Both the position numbers and the translations under genes were made by a program. DNA of 64,000 nucleotides, from contig CALUYB010000004.1 in NCBI GenBank assembly GCA_944324905.1, positions 62,001-126,000 on the forward strand, given 5' to 3'. Under the pieces are notes generated by a model. That model did not search any database, was not told the origin of the DNA, and saw nothing but the letters and a program-made list of their open reading frames with translations. This document shows, one piece after another, positions 54,782-62,357 of this stretch (within the stretch, counting starts at the first letter, position 1; each line of letters opens with the position of its first letter). This DNA is from Candidatus Gastranaerophilales bacterium (GTDB lineage: Bacteria; Cyanobacteriota; Vampirovibrionia; Gastranaerophilales; Gastranaerophilaceae).

Positions 54782-55254
54782 AAAAAAAATTAAATAACTT
54801 TGCAAATTCCAATTTTGCAAGGAAACATATAAACAAATGCATTGAAAAACCGCAATTCTTAACAACCACTTTGCTTGCAACAAGTATTTCAAAAGATGTC
54901 TTTGCTTACGCTCTAAGGGTTCACAACACTCTAAAAAACAAAGAAATTCCCGAAGATAAAAAATCTTTCGTTGCAAAAATGGACGCAGTAACAGGTATTA
55001 CAACCACTGTAGTGCAGCTCTCAGCAGGTCTTTTGCTTGCAAATAAAAAAGTGCAAAGTGCCATCTGCAAACGCCTTTTTTCTGAATTAAAGGATAATCC
55101 GAAAAAATTTAAACAAGCAAGTGCCGGTTTTGCAACTGTTTCAACACTTATTGGCGCAACATTGTTTGCAAAAAGAATTCTTGTGCCATTAATTTCAAGC
55201 CCTATAGCAGGTTATTTAGAAAATAAACACAAGCAAAAAAGCAATTTAAAATAG
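54766..55254 (+). CDS. Small membrane protein of unknown function, operon partner
   Basis: 162 residues. Hydrophobic segments at about 74-92 (VTGITTTVVQLSAGLLLA) and 117-142 (FATVSTLIGATLFAKRILVPLIS). The N-terminal helix is basic and amphipathic. The start follows AAAGAGGTGCAAA and overlaps the previous gene by 16 bases. No family recognised. Confidence 0.7.
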   Translation: MPQILEKKLNNFANSNFARKHINKCIEKPQFLTTTLLATSISKDVFAYALRVHNTLKNKEIPEDKKSFVAKMDAVTGITTTVVQLSAGLLLANKKVQSAICKRLFSELKDNPKKFKQASAGFATVSTLIGATLFAKRILVPLISSPIAGYLENKHKQKSNLK

Positions 55255-55274
55255 TTTTTTGTTTTAATTAAAAT

Positions 55275-55541
55275 ATGACAGAAGCAATTAAAAACACTCC
55301 GCAAATGACTTTTACCCCGCCAAAAGTTGGTGTTATCCCAACTCCGCCAAAAATTGGGGGCAAAATTTCTCAAGATACTCTTGAACTTGTAAATTCAAAA
55401 GTGCCTGAAGACCTGCAAAATGCCGGAAGAAAAAAGCAAAACAGCCCAATTAACATTATAAATTACATGTGGCTTGGTGTAAGCTTGATATCAACTGCTG
55501 TTGCAGGAAGTGAAATTTTTAAATTCATCAAAAAGCATTAA
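55275..55541 (+). CDS. Short membrane-anchored protein with Pro-rich repeat
   Basis: 88 residues: MTEAIKNTPQMTFTPPKVG followed by VIPTPPKIGGK, an approximate direct repeat of T-P-P-K-[VI]-G, a polar linker, and a C-terminal hydrophobic segment (about 66-84). Proline-rich repeats plus tail anchor suggest a linker or docking protein. It lies 21 bases behind the previous stop. No Shine-Dalgarno is seen; TTTAAT six bases before the ATG may indicate another leaderless start. Confidence 0.62.
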   Translation: MTEAIKNTPQMTFTPPKVGVIPTPPKIGGKISQDTLELVNSKVPEDLQNAGRKKQNSPINIINYMWLGVSLISTAVAGSEIFKFIKKH

Positions 55542-55546
55542 TTATA

Positions 55547-55575
55547 TTGCAATATTTTTAAACCCCCCCTATAAT
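55547..55575 (+). promoter_or_regulatory. Pilin promoter (TTGCAA-N17-TATAAT) with a C7 spacer run
   Basis: TTGCAA at 55547-55552, a 17-base spacer containing seven consecutive C, TATAAT at 55570-55575. The start codon is 32 bases downstream with AAAGG as ribosome-binding site. The C-run inside the spacer is a possible slippage site, so phase variation of spacer length can be considered. Confidence 0.6.
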
Positions 55576-55606
55576 ATTTTTATTAGTGTTACAAAAGGCA
55601 AACTTT

Positions 55607-56212
55607 ATGAAAATAAAAAGAGGGTTTACATTAGCAGAAGTTTTAATTACGCTTGCAATAATAGGTGTAATTGCAGCTGTCACAATACCATCTTTAATAA
55701 CAAATGTTGATTTGGATAAGAAACAGGCAGAAGCAACCATTAAAAAAACATATACAACTTTTAACGATGCTACAAAGCAAATTGTTATGATGGAAACGAC
55801 ATCTCACACAATGGCATCTGTAGGTTGCGCTGATAATAACTGTATTAGAGATTTATACAGCAAATATGTTTCTTATGTAAAAACTTGCAATTCTGACGCA
55901 CAAACAAATTGCCTTGATGGTGCTCCTGCAAAAGGAAATTCAACAGATAATGTTGATTTTACGGGAAAATCTTTAGCGGTACTTGCAGATGGAACTCTTG
56001 TAGGATTTAGCTATGACAGCACTTGTGCAACAACTGTAAAATCAGTTATAGAATTTGAACAGGCGCCTGTTGATGTTGCAAAAGCCTGTGTAACAGTTGC
56101 AGTAGATACAAATGGCGCAAAAAAACCAAACACAGACGCGCGCGACAGATATCAATTTGCAATAGGTAAATTAGGGGTAAAATTTAAAGCAGCAGCTGCT
56201 GCTACTCCATAA
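55607..56212 (+). CDS. Type IV pilin-like prepilin
   Basis: 201 residues. The class III signal peptide MKIKRG|FTLAEVLITLAIIGVIAAVTIP has the prepilin-peptidase cleavage after G6 and Glu at mature position 5, followed by the hydrophobic assembly helix. The globular part has six Cys, several in CVT/CAD contexts. An alanine-rich C-terminal tail ends the protein. It is alone, with no pilus assembly genes beside it, and could be a minor pilin or pseudopilin. The start is ATG 55607 behind AAAGG; it is followed by a strong terminator. Confidence 0.9.
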   Translation: MKIKRGFTLAEVLITLAIIGVIAAVTIPSLITNVDLDKKQAEATIKKTYTTFNDATKQIVMMETTSHTMASVGCADNNCIRDLYSKYVSYVKTCNSDAQTNCLDGAPAKGNSTDNVDFTGKSLAVLADGTLVGFSYDSTCATTVKSVIEFEQAPVDVAKACVTVAVDTNGAKKPNTDARDRYQFAIGKLGVKFKAAAAATP

Positions 56213-56239
56213 AAAAGCCCTCTTAAAAGAGGGCTTTTT
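56212..56239. terminator. Bidirectional terminator between the pilin and alcohol dehydrogenase genes
   Basis: AAAAAGCCCTCTT pairs with AAGAGGGCTTTTT around two bases. T-runs follow on both strands; it overlaps the pilin stop codon. Confidence 0.9.
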
Positions 56240-56245
56240 AATTAT

Positions 56246-57463
56246 TTAAGCAATTGGCTTCATTGAATCTTTATAGATTTTTTCAACTCGCTCTTTTGTT
56301 GCTTCATTTGGAGCTATTGCAAGCAGACCATCAAGCGATGGAGTTGTAAAAGCAAGGTTTGTAAGTTTTTCAACATCAGCGTTTGAATAGCCCATATCTT
56401 CAAGCTTTTCTTTTACACCAACTTCAAAAAGCCATTTTTCAACCGCAAGTGCTGCCTGTTTTGCCTCATCTGCTTCGCCCTTTAAATTAGGTGCAATGGG
56501 TTCTAGTATATCAGCCAAAGTTGCGGCTTTATCAGGGTAAATTGTCTCAATTACCGAAGGCAAAAGTATTGCAAGACCTAAACCATGAGATAAATCGTGT
56601 TTTACTGCACTTAGCGGATGTTCAAGCGCGTGAGTATAGTGTAAAAGCCCGTTATCAAAGCATATTCCGCCCAATAGTGCTGCATACATCAAGAAATATC
56701 TTGCTTCAAGGTCTTCTGGGTTTTTAGCAGCAAGTGGCAAGTATTTTGCAACAAGCCTGATTGTCTCTTTTGCAAGAGAAATAGCATAAGGTGAAGCAAC
56801 TTTACTTGTTGAAGCCTCAACCACGTGATTAATGGCATCAATTGAAGTGTATAAAGTTTGCTTTAGGCTTAACTTTGTGCAAACTTTAGGATCATCAATT
56901 GAATAAGTAGGATAAATGCAATCATAAGCAATTGCTGGTTTAAAGTCTTTTTTAACAACTGTTGCAACTGCAAAACGGTTAGCTTCAGAACCTGTACCAT
57001 GGGTTAAATTAACCGCAACAATAGGCACTGCGCTTTCCGGCGCAAACTTGTACTCATACAATTCATCAGCAGTTTTATTTTGATATTTTTCATCCATTAA
57101 AATTGCAACACTTTTACCTGTGTCAATTGGAGAACCTCCGCCTATAGCAATAACTGCCTTTGCACCAAAATCAAGTGCCATTTTTTTAGCTTCATCAATG
57201 CCATCAGTAGTGGGGTTTGGAGTAACTTTATCGTAATTTACATAGCCGATTGAATTATCCTTTAAAGCTTTTTCAATTATATCCCAAGCGCCAGTTGCTT
57301 TATAAGCGTTTCTACCTGAAACAACAATAACCTTGTCCGCTCCTTTTGATTTCAAATCAACCAAAATATCATTAATTTTGTTTATTGCTCCCACCCCAAA
57401 AAATACTTTTGTGCGAGAGATAATTTCTTTGACTTCGTGAATGTTAATGTCTTTTTCCCACAT
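56246..57463 (-). CDS. Iron-containing alcohol dehydrogenase
   Basis: 405 residues. The dinucleotide-binding region AIGGGSPIDTGKSVA and the metal-binding region HALEHPLSAVKHDLSHG (His residues at the Fe site) are typical of the Fe-ADH superfamily, as is HGTGSEANRFAV. It likely oxidises or reduces a short-chain alcohol or aldehyde, consistent with fermentation; butanol or ethanol type not decidable. AAAGGAGTTTATT precedes the start. It is transcribed alone. Confidence 0.93.
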   Translation of the reverse strand: MWEKDINIHEVKEIISRTKVFFGVGAINKINDILVDLKSKGADKVIVVSGRNAYKATGAWDIIEKALKDNSIGYVNYDKVTPNPTTDGIDEAKKMALDFGAKAVIAIGGGSPIDTGKSVAILMDEKYQNKTADELYEYKFAPESAVPIVAVNLTHGTGSEANRFAVATVVKKDFKPAIAYDCIYPTYSIDDPKVCTKLSLKQTLYTSIDAINHVVEASTSKVASPYAISLAKETIRLVAKYLPLAAKNPEDLEARYFLMYAALLGGICFDNGLLHYTHALEHPLSAVKHDLSHGLGLAILLPSVIETIYPDKAATLADILEPIAPNLKGEADEAKQAALAVEKWLFEVGVKEKLEDMGYSNADVEKLTNLAFTTPSLDGLLAIAPNEATKERVEKIYKDSMKPIA

Positions 57464-57592
57464 AATAAACTCCTTTTTCGCTACAGCATAAGTATAGCAC
57501 TTTTTTAAAGTTTTGTAACAATGAAATAAAAATATTTAAAATATTGTTTAAAAATTTTCTTCACAAGCGTAAAAATATTATAGGAAGTAAAA

Positions 57593-60178
57593 ATGAAAAT
57601 ATTTAGCATTAACAATTCAATAAAAAATGTGTCTTTTGGTTTAAACCGAAATAAAAATAATTTAAAAAAAGGGCAGCAGGAAACAGATACAAGCACAATA
57701 CCAATAAGTACTTTAACTTACCCAAAACCATATTTGCCTACAGCAGAAGAAATACAACAAATCAAAAAAGCAAATCAAAAAAACAATTCAAAAGACCCGT
57801 TTTTAATTTATCTAAAAAAATCTAAAACAAAAAGCCAGCTTGACATGGCAAAAATAAATGCAATTACATTGCCAAAACAAGACGAGATAAGGCAGCTGCG
57901 CTCTTTTGAAAATTCAAATAAAAAATTTGCTATTGATAAATACCAAAAAGATGCAATTGAAAATTTTAATTCCGGCAAAACTACAATTGTTACAGCCCCT
58001 ACAGGAATTGGCAAAACTCTTATTGCAGAATATGGTATTGAAGATGTCCTTAAAAAAGGCAAAAAAATTATTTATCTATCCCCTCTAAAAGCGCTAAGCA
58101 ACGAAAAATTCACTAAATTTTCAGAAGAATTTGGAAATTACGATGAAAACGGAGTTTTTCTAAACTCTGATAACGTTGGTATCGTAACAGGCGACACTGT
58201 TATTAATCCTGATGCGCAGTTAATTTGCATGACAACAGAAATTTATCGCAACATGGTAAATATGGAAGATGAAGAAACTACTGCAGAAGCCTTTAGAGAT
58301 TTTGCAGCTGTAATATATGATGAATTTCATTACCTCGGTGATCCTGATCGCGGTACAGTGTGGGAAGAGGCTGTTATGGGTACACCAAAACATATGCAAC
58401 AATTAATGTTGAGTGCAACAGCCTCAAATGCAAAACAGATTTCAGAGTGGATACAAAACATAAACCCACAAATCGAAACTCACCTGACAGAAGTAAAGGA
58501 TGATGAAAGATATGTGCCACTAAATGAATATGTTTTTGGGTATAAAGAAAATGCAGGCTTTGCCTTAAAACAAATTTATAACAGAAAAATTGACATTGAC
58601 AGAATTGAATACTCGCTTAGTGAAAGACAAAAACAAGTAGTTGACGAACTTGAAAAACTATATGACGGTGAAAATTTTATAAACATTTTAAAAAGACAGA
58701 CAAAAAATAGTTTTAATGAAGTTAACGCAGAAAATTTTTGCGACACTTTGGTAAGAGAAAAAGGTATAAGCAAAGATAAGGCAAGACAGATAGCTTATAT
58801 TTTATCTGATAACAAGCTAAACGTTTCAAATGATATAAAATTGAGTTACTGCAAAAATTTACAAATTACACCGCTTTTAAAAATTCTTGAAGAAAAAAAT
58901 ATGACGCCTGCGCTGTTTTTTGTATTTTCAAAAAAACGTTGCAAAAAAGAACTTGAAGAAACATCCAAAAAACTCGGCACACTTTTAACCCCTGAACAAT
59001 CAAAACAAGTTCTTGATGAAATCAACGAAGCAAAAGAAAAAGGAATATATCTAGGCGATAACTTTGATGAAGAATACATGCCAAAGCTTTTAATGGGTTA
59101 TGCAGTTCACCATGCGGGTATGTTGCCTCCATACAAAAGTTTAATTGAAAAACTTTCGCGCAAAGGGCTTATTAAAGCTTGCTTTGCAACTGAAACCCTG
59201 CTTGCAGGTATTGATATGCCTTTTAAAACAACAGTTTTTACTTCTTTAGAAAAATTTAACGGCAGAAGACAAGTAGAAATTACCCCCACAATATACAAAC
59301 AAGGCTCGGGCAGAGCGGGCAGACGCGGTATGTATGATTTAGGAAATGTCGTAATTTGCCCAAATTCAGCCCAAGAGTTTAAAACATTTAAAAAAATAAT
59401 GAACTCGGATGACACAAAAATAAGAAGTACCCTAAACCTTTCTTATGCAAGCCTTCTGCAAAATTCAAAGTTAAATAATTTGAACGATTATATTCAAACA
59501 AGCTTTTACGCATTTCAAAACGGCAACGTCCAAAAAATTAAAAAAGACGCAAAAAATAAAATTAACTACCTGAAAGAAAAAGGGTATATCACCTTTAAGC
59601 ATGGCAATTTAATTCCTACTCAAAAAGGTGAAATGGCAAAAAATGTCTATGGAATTAATCAAATTCTCTTTTGTGAATTAATGAGTGACCCAAAATACAC
59701 AAAAGACCTGACTCCTGAAGAACTTGCAGCACTTATGGCAATTTTTGCCGATATAAACGATGAAAAAGCAAGGAAAAACTTTAAAGATGATATGAGTGAA
59801 ACCGCGCAAAAGTTATCTCCTGCCATAGAGCTTGCAGAAGAAATTTCAAGAGAGCAAATACGCCATGGCATTGATGATGAAATTAAAATGAGTACAAACC
59901 TTGCAAGTGCAATTTTAAAATTTGCCTATATGCCTTATATAAGCGACAAAGACTGCACTGACTTTTGGCGAGTGATTTTTGAAGACTTAAAAAAACAGTA
60001 CGTAATTATGCATGAAGGCGACCTTTTAAGGGTTTTCAACTCAACAATTGATTTACTAAAAACAATAGTAGATGTTAGCGACGATCCTGAGCTTACCCAA
60101 AAAGCGGATGAAGCAATAAGATGTTTGAAAAAACCACCTCTTACTGACATTTTAAAATACGAGTTAAATATTAAGTAG
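57593..60178 (+). CDS. Ski2-like superfamily 2 helicase with N-terminal x-F-G signature
   Basis: 861 residues. Motif I TAPTGIGKT, Ia LSPLKALSNEKF, Ib GDTVINP-T-E, motif II DEFH, motif III LSATAS, motif V TETLLAGIDMPF, motif VI QGSGRAGRRGMYDLGN. This is the Ski2/Mtr4/Brr2-like arrangement usual in archaea and eukaryotes and in some Cyanobacteria and Actinobacteria; RNA or structured nucleic acid remodelling is inferred. The first roughly 50 residues are not part of the helicase core and contain NVSFGLNRN, the same signature as in proteins of unrelated function. The start has TAGGAAGTAAAA upstream; a terminator follows. Confidence 0.93.
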   Translation: MKIFSINNSIKNVSFGLNRNKNNLKKGQQETDTSTIPISTLTYPKPYLPTAEEIQQIKKANQKNNSKDPFLIYLKKSKTKSQLDMAKINAITLPKQDEIRQLRSFENSNKKFAIDKYQKDAIENFNSGKTTIVTAPTGIGKTLIAEYGIEDVLKKGKKIIYLSPLKALSNEKFTKFSEEFGNYDENGVFLNSDNVGIVTGDTVINPDAQLICMTTEIYRNMVNMEDEETTAEAFRDFAAVIYDEFHYLGDPDRGTVWEEAVMGTPKHMQQLMLSATASNAKQISEWIQNINPQIETHLTEVKDDERYVPLNEYVFGYKENAGFALKQIYNRKIDIDRIEYSLSERQKQVVDELEKLYDGENFINILKRQTKNSFNEVNAENFCDTLVREKGISKDKARQIAYILSDNKLNVSNDIKLSYCKNLQITPLLKILEEKNMTPALFFVFSKKRCKKELEETSKKLGTLLTPEQSKQVLDEINEAKEKGIYLGDNFDEEYMPKLLMGYAVHHAGMLPPYKSLIEKLSRKGLIKACFATETLLAGIDMPFKTTVFTSLEKFNGRRQVEITPTIYKQGSGRAGRRGMYDLGNVVICPNSAQEFKTFKKIMNSDDTKIRSTLNLSYASLLQNSKLNNLNDYIQTSFYAFQNGNVQKIKKDAKNKINYLKEKGYITFKHGNLIPTQKGEMAKNVYGINQILFCELMSDPKYTKDLTPEELAALMAIFADINDEKARKNFKDDMSETAQKLSPAIELAEEISREQIRHGIDDEIKMSTNLASAILKFAYMPYISDKDCTDFWRVIFEDLKKQYVIMHEGDLLRVFNSTIDLLKTIVDVSDDPELTQKADEAIRCLKKPPLTDILKYELNIK

Positions 60179-60181
60179 AAA

Positions 60182-60206
60182 AAACCCGCCCCAATAAGGC
60201 GGGTTT
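60182..60206. terminator. Terminator after the helicase gene
   Basis: AAACCCGCC pairs with GGCGGGTTT around a seven-base loop, followed by AAACTTTTAA on the plus strand and TTTTTTCTA on the minus strand, so it also serves the convergent ferritin gene. Confidence 0.85.
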
Positions 60207-60223
60207 AAACTTTTAACCTATAA

Positions 60224-60730
60224 TTAACCTATAACGGGGGCTACAAAAGTCCTTGTTGCAAGTTCTCTATCCAAAAGCAAAAGCGCCCTTGGGTCATTTT
60301 GCGCCAGTTTTAAATTACCCAAAACATTTGATACATTTGCTTCTTCTTCCACTTGTTCTTTTATATACCACTGTAAAAGCGAAATTGCAGCGCGGTCTTT
60401 TATTTCTTCTGCAACGCTTGTTAAATCATTTATTGAAGATGTAACATATTGTTCATGTTCAAGCACTTTTTCAAAAACATTTAAAGGCGAATCCCAAGTG
60501 TCATCAGGCTTTTCAACATTCATAAGTGTAACTTTTCCGCCACGTTCTAAAACATAATTATACATACCCATAGCATGCGCTAATTCCTCTTGAACCTGTA
60601 CATTCATCCAGTTTGCAAAGCCTTCAAGATTCATTTCTTTAAAATAAGTTTGCATTGACAAGTACAAATAAGCACTGTAAAGCTCTTTGTTTATTTGCAC
60701 GCAAAAAGCGTTTTGTAGTCTTTCATTCAT
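60224..60730 (-). CDS. Ferritin
   Basis: 168 residues, normal for bacterial ferritin (FtnA type). The ferroxidase-centre residues are visible in QINKELYSAYLYLSMQ, EELAHAMGMYN and IKEQVEEEANV. It stores iron as a ferric mineral in a 24-subunit shell and protects against Fenton chemistry. The start is ATG 60730 behind GGGAGTAAAAACT; the in-frame upstream start at 60748 has no ribosome-binding site. Confidence 0.95.
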   Translation of the reverse strand: MNERLQNAFCVQINKELYSAYLYLSMQTYFKEMNLEGFANWMNVQVQEELAHAMGMYNYVLERGGKVTLMNVEKPDDTWDSPLNVFEKVLEHEQYVTSSINDLTSVAEEIKDRAAISLLQWYIKEQVEEEANVSNVLGNLKLAQNDPRALLLLDRELATRTFVAPVIG

Positions 60731-60774
60731 AGTTTTTACTCCCAACAAATTTACATTAATATTTTAACACAAAA

Positions 60775-61044
60775 TTAAATTATAAATTTGTTTACTATAA
60801 AACCAAAACCTACAAGCCAAATAAACATAATAAATGCCAACAGCAAGGGTTTTATGCCAAGATTTTTAATTTTTTCAAAATTTGTTTCAAGCCCGAGGGC
60901 AAATATTGCACAAAAAACTATACCCTTGATGGGAGAAGGTTTTTTACTGTGCGAAAATTCAGGCAAATCAGCTTTTTGTATTTGTTGTTTTTCTTCGACT
61001 AATGTAGGCATAAAAAATCTTATCATAAACATGTTTTTAAACAA
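60775..61044 (-). pseudogene. 3' remnant of a YeiH/UPF0324 membrane protein gene
   Basis: An 89-residue reading frame that resembles only the C-terminal end of the UPF0324 (YeiH) family: NMFMIRFFMPTL matches the family's K-x-x-R-x-x-x-L-x-P block and CAIFALGLETNFEKIKNLGIKPL matches the last conserved stretch with the A-x-G-L-x-T motif. The usual first 250 residues and about eight membrane segments are missing, and the frame begins at the promoter of the divergent uracil-DNA glycosylase gene. It is therefore called a 5'-truncated pseudogene; expression of a short two-helix protein cannot be excluded. Confidence 0.55.
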
Positions 61045-61052
61045 ATAAGTTG

Positions 61053-61064
61053 TATAATAAAGCT
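61053..61064 (+). promoter_or_regulatory. -10 hexamer directly before a leaderless start
   Basis: TATAAT (61053-61058), six bases (AAAGCT), ATG at 61065. No ribosome-binding site. Confidence 0.6.
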
Positions 61065-61646
61065 ATGTTTGAAACTCTTGAAGAAGCGCAAAACGCTTGT
61101 AAAAACTGCACAAAATGCAAATTGAGCAAATCAAGGACAAATACTGTCTTTGGTGAAGGCGTTGTGAACAATAAAATAATTCTAATCGGCGAAGCTCCGG
61201 GGTTTTATGAAGATAAAATGGGCAGACCATTTGTAGGTAAAGCAGGTATGCTTTTGGACAAAATCCTTGCAAGCGTAGGCTTTTTCAGGGATAAAAATAT
61301 TTATATTTGCAATACCATAAAATGCCGACCACCTGAAAACCGCGACCCCGAGCCTGACGAGAAAGAGGCATGTAGGGAGTTTTTGGACACACAGATAAAT
61401 GTTATGAAACCAAAAATAATTTTAATCTGCGGCAGAGTGGCACTTGAGAGCATGTTTAACAAGAAAATGAGCATAACACGGGTGCGGGGGCAGTGGTTTG
61501 AAGGCCCACATGGCGCTAAAATGATGCCAATTTTCCACCCGTCTTACCTTTTAAGGAATGATTCAAGAGAAAAGGGTGGCCCTAAATGGCTTATGTGGCA
61601 AGATATTCAAGAGGTTAAAAGGGTTTATGATAGCTTGGGGGATTAG
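61065..61646 (+). CDS. Uracil-DNA glycosylase, family 4-type with iron-sulfur cluster
   Basis: 193 residues. Cys ligands are in CKNCTKCKL near the N-terminus and CNTIKCRPP in the middle and ICGRVALE region; the catalytic pocket motif GEAPGFYEDKMGRPFVGKAG and the late HPSYLLR are family 4 UDG hallmarks. It removes uracil from DNA in base-excision repair. The frame could extend to 61050, but ATG 61065 (MFETLEEAQNACKNC) fits the -10 at 61053 and the family start. The stop is followed by a repeat cluster. Confidence 0.93.
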   Translation: MFETLEEAQNACKNCTKCKLSKSRTNTVFGEGVVNNKIILIGEAPGFYEDKMGRPFVGKAGMLLDKILASVGFFRDKNIYICNTIKCRPPENRDPEPDEKEACREFLDTQINVMKPKIILICGRVALESMFNKKMSITRVRGQWFEGPHGAKMMPIFHPSYLLRNDSREKGGPKWLMWQDIQEVKRVYDSLGD

Positions 61647-61669
61647 TGTCACCCTGAACAACCAAAACC

Positions 61670-61719
61670 GTCACCCTGAACGACCCCGCCCGTCACCCTG
61701 AATTTATTTCAGGGTCTAT
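61670..61719. repeat. Left 50-base direct repeat flanking the GIY-YIG gene, REP-like
   Basis: Starts GTCACCCTGAACGACCCCGC and ends in an inverted repeat, ACCCTGAA / TTCAGGGT, that would form a hairpin. A second copy with two mismatches (TTTA in place of CTTG) is at 62238-62287. A partial GTCACCCTGAA copy lies just before it at 61648-61658. Confidence 0.85.
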
Positions 61720-61731
61720 ACGACCTGCACT

Positions 61732-62022
61732 CTACTCAAAATCTAACGACAAATCCCTAAACTCAGGGTTCATTTCTTTAATCAAGTTAATTTTCCAATC
61801 CCTATGCCAGCGTTTTAACTGCTTTTCTCTATTAATAGCCGTTTCTATGGAATCCGTTAATTCATAATACACCAGTTTATTAATATTATATTTTTTAGTA
61901 AAACCTGCGACAACTTTATTTTTGTGCTCCCAAACTCTTTTTTGCAAATTACTTGTGACACCAATATACAAGGAGCTTTGGGAATAATTAGTCATTATAT
62001 AAACTGCGCAGGTTTTTTTCAT
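61732..62022 (-). CDS. Small GIY-YIG nuclease-domain protein
   Basis: 96 residues. VYIMTNYSQSSLYIGVTSNLQKRVWEHK carries the GIY-YIG core (here V-Y-I ... L-Y-I-G), the Arg helix and a late conserved Glu (INREKQLKRW). Single-domain members are common and often sit beside repeats of this kind. The ATG at 62022 is leaderless-type with TATAAT at 62034-62029. It lies between the two 50-base direct repeats, with two other repeat types on its upstream side. Confidence 0.85.
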   Translation of the reverse strand: MKKTCAVYIMTNYSQSSLYIGVTSNLQKRVWEHKNKVVAGFTKKYNINKLVYYELTDSIETAINREKQLKRWHRDWKINLIKEMNPEFRDLSLDFE

Positions 62023-62028
62023 TGACTC

Positions 62029-62034
62029 ATTATA
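62029..62034 (-). promoter_or_regulatory. -10 hexamer directly before a leaderless start
   Basis: On the minus strand TATAAT (62034-62029), six bases (GAGTCA), ATG at 62022. Confidence 0.5.
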
Positions 62035-62082
62035 ACATGTTTTTTAGATGCTGCCCGAATAGGGACATTTTTCCTATTTTTT

Positions 62083-62230
62083 AGATGCTGAAACAAGTTC
62101 AGCATGACATAGGGGGTGTTCAGCATGACGTTTATTTTGTTCGGCATGACAAAGATGCTGAAACAAGTTCAGCATGACATAAGGGTATGTTCAACATGAC
62201 AAAGATGCTGAAACAAGTTCAGCATGACAT
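62083..62230. repeat. Three copies of a 28-base palindromic repeat, plus half copies
   Basis: The unit AGATGCTGAAACAAGTTCAG followed by CATGACAT occurs at 62083-62110, 62153-62180 and 62203-62230, identical. Each contains the inverted pair TGCTGAA / TTCAGCA. Half copies of the right arm lie at 62118-62129, 62139-62150 and 62189-62200. The rest of the 335-base gap (62023-62357) holds no gene and no RNA gene that I can see. Confidence 0.9.
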
Positions 62231-62237
62231 TTATTTA

Positions 62238-62287
62238 GTCACCCTGAACGACCCCGCCCGTCACCCTGAACTTGTTTCAGGGTCTAT
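62238..62287. repeat. Right 50-base direct repeat flanking the GIY-YIG gene, REP-like
   Basis: Same sequence as 61670-61719 except two bases; contains ACCCTGAACTTGTTTCAGGGT, a hairpin with eight paired bases each side. Confidence 0.85.
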
Positions 62288-62357
62288 TCCTTCTTATCGC
62301 CCATCATAGCAACCCATCACCCAAAACCACAAAAGGGTATAGGAATTTTTAGAAGAT

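Noticed and set aside
55666-55683. tRNA or other small RNA genes in intergenic gaps
   Set aside because: I checked all gaps over about 100 bases for TTC-x-A-x-x-C T-loops and CCA-type acceptors and found none; the window appears to have no tRNA.
62083-62230. CRISPR array
   Set aside because: The 28-base units are spaced irregularly (43 and 22 bases), the gaps are partial copies of the repeat itself, and there are no cas genes. They are palindromic REP-like repeats.
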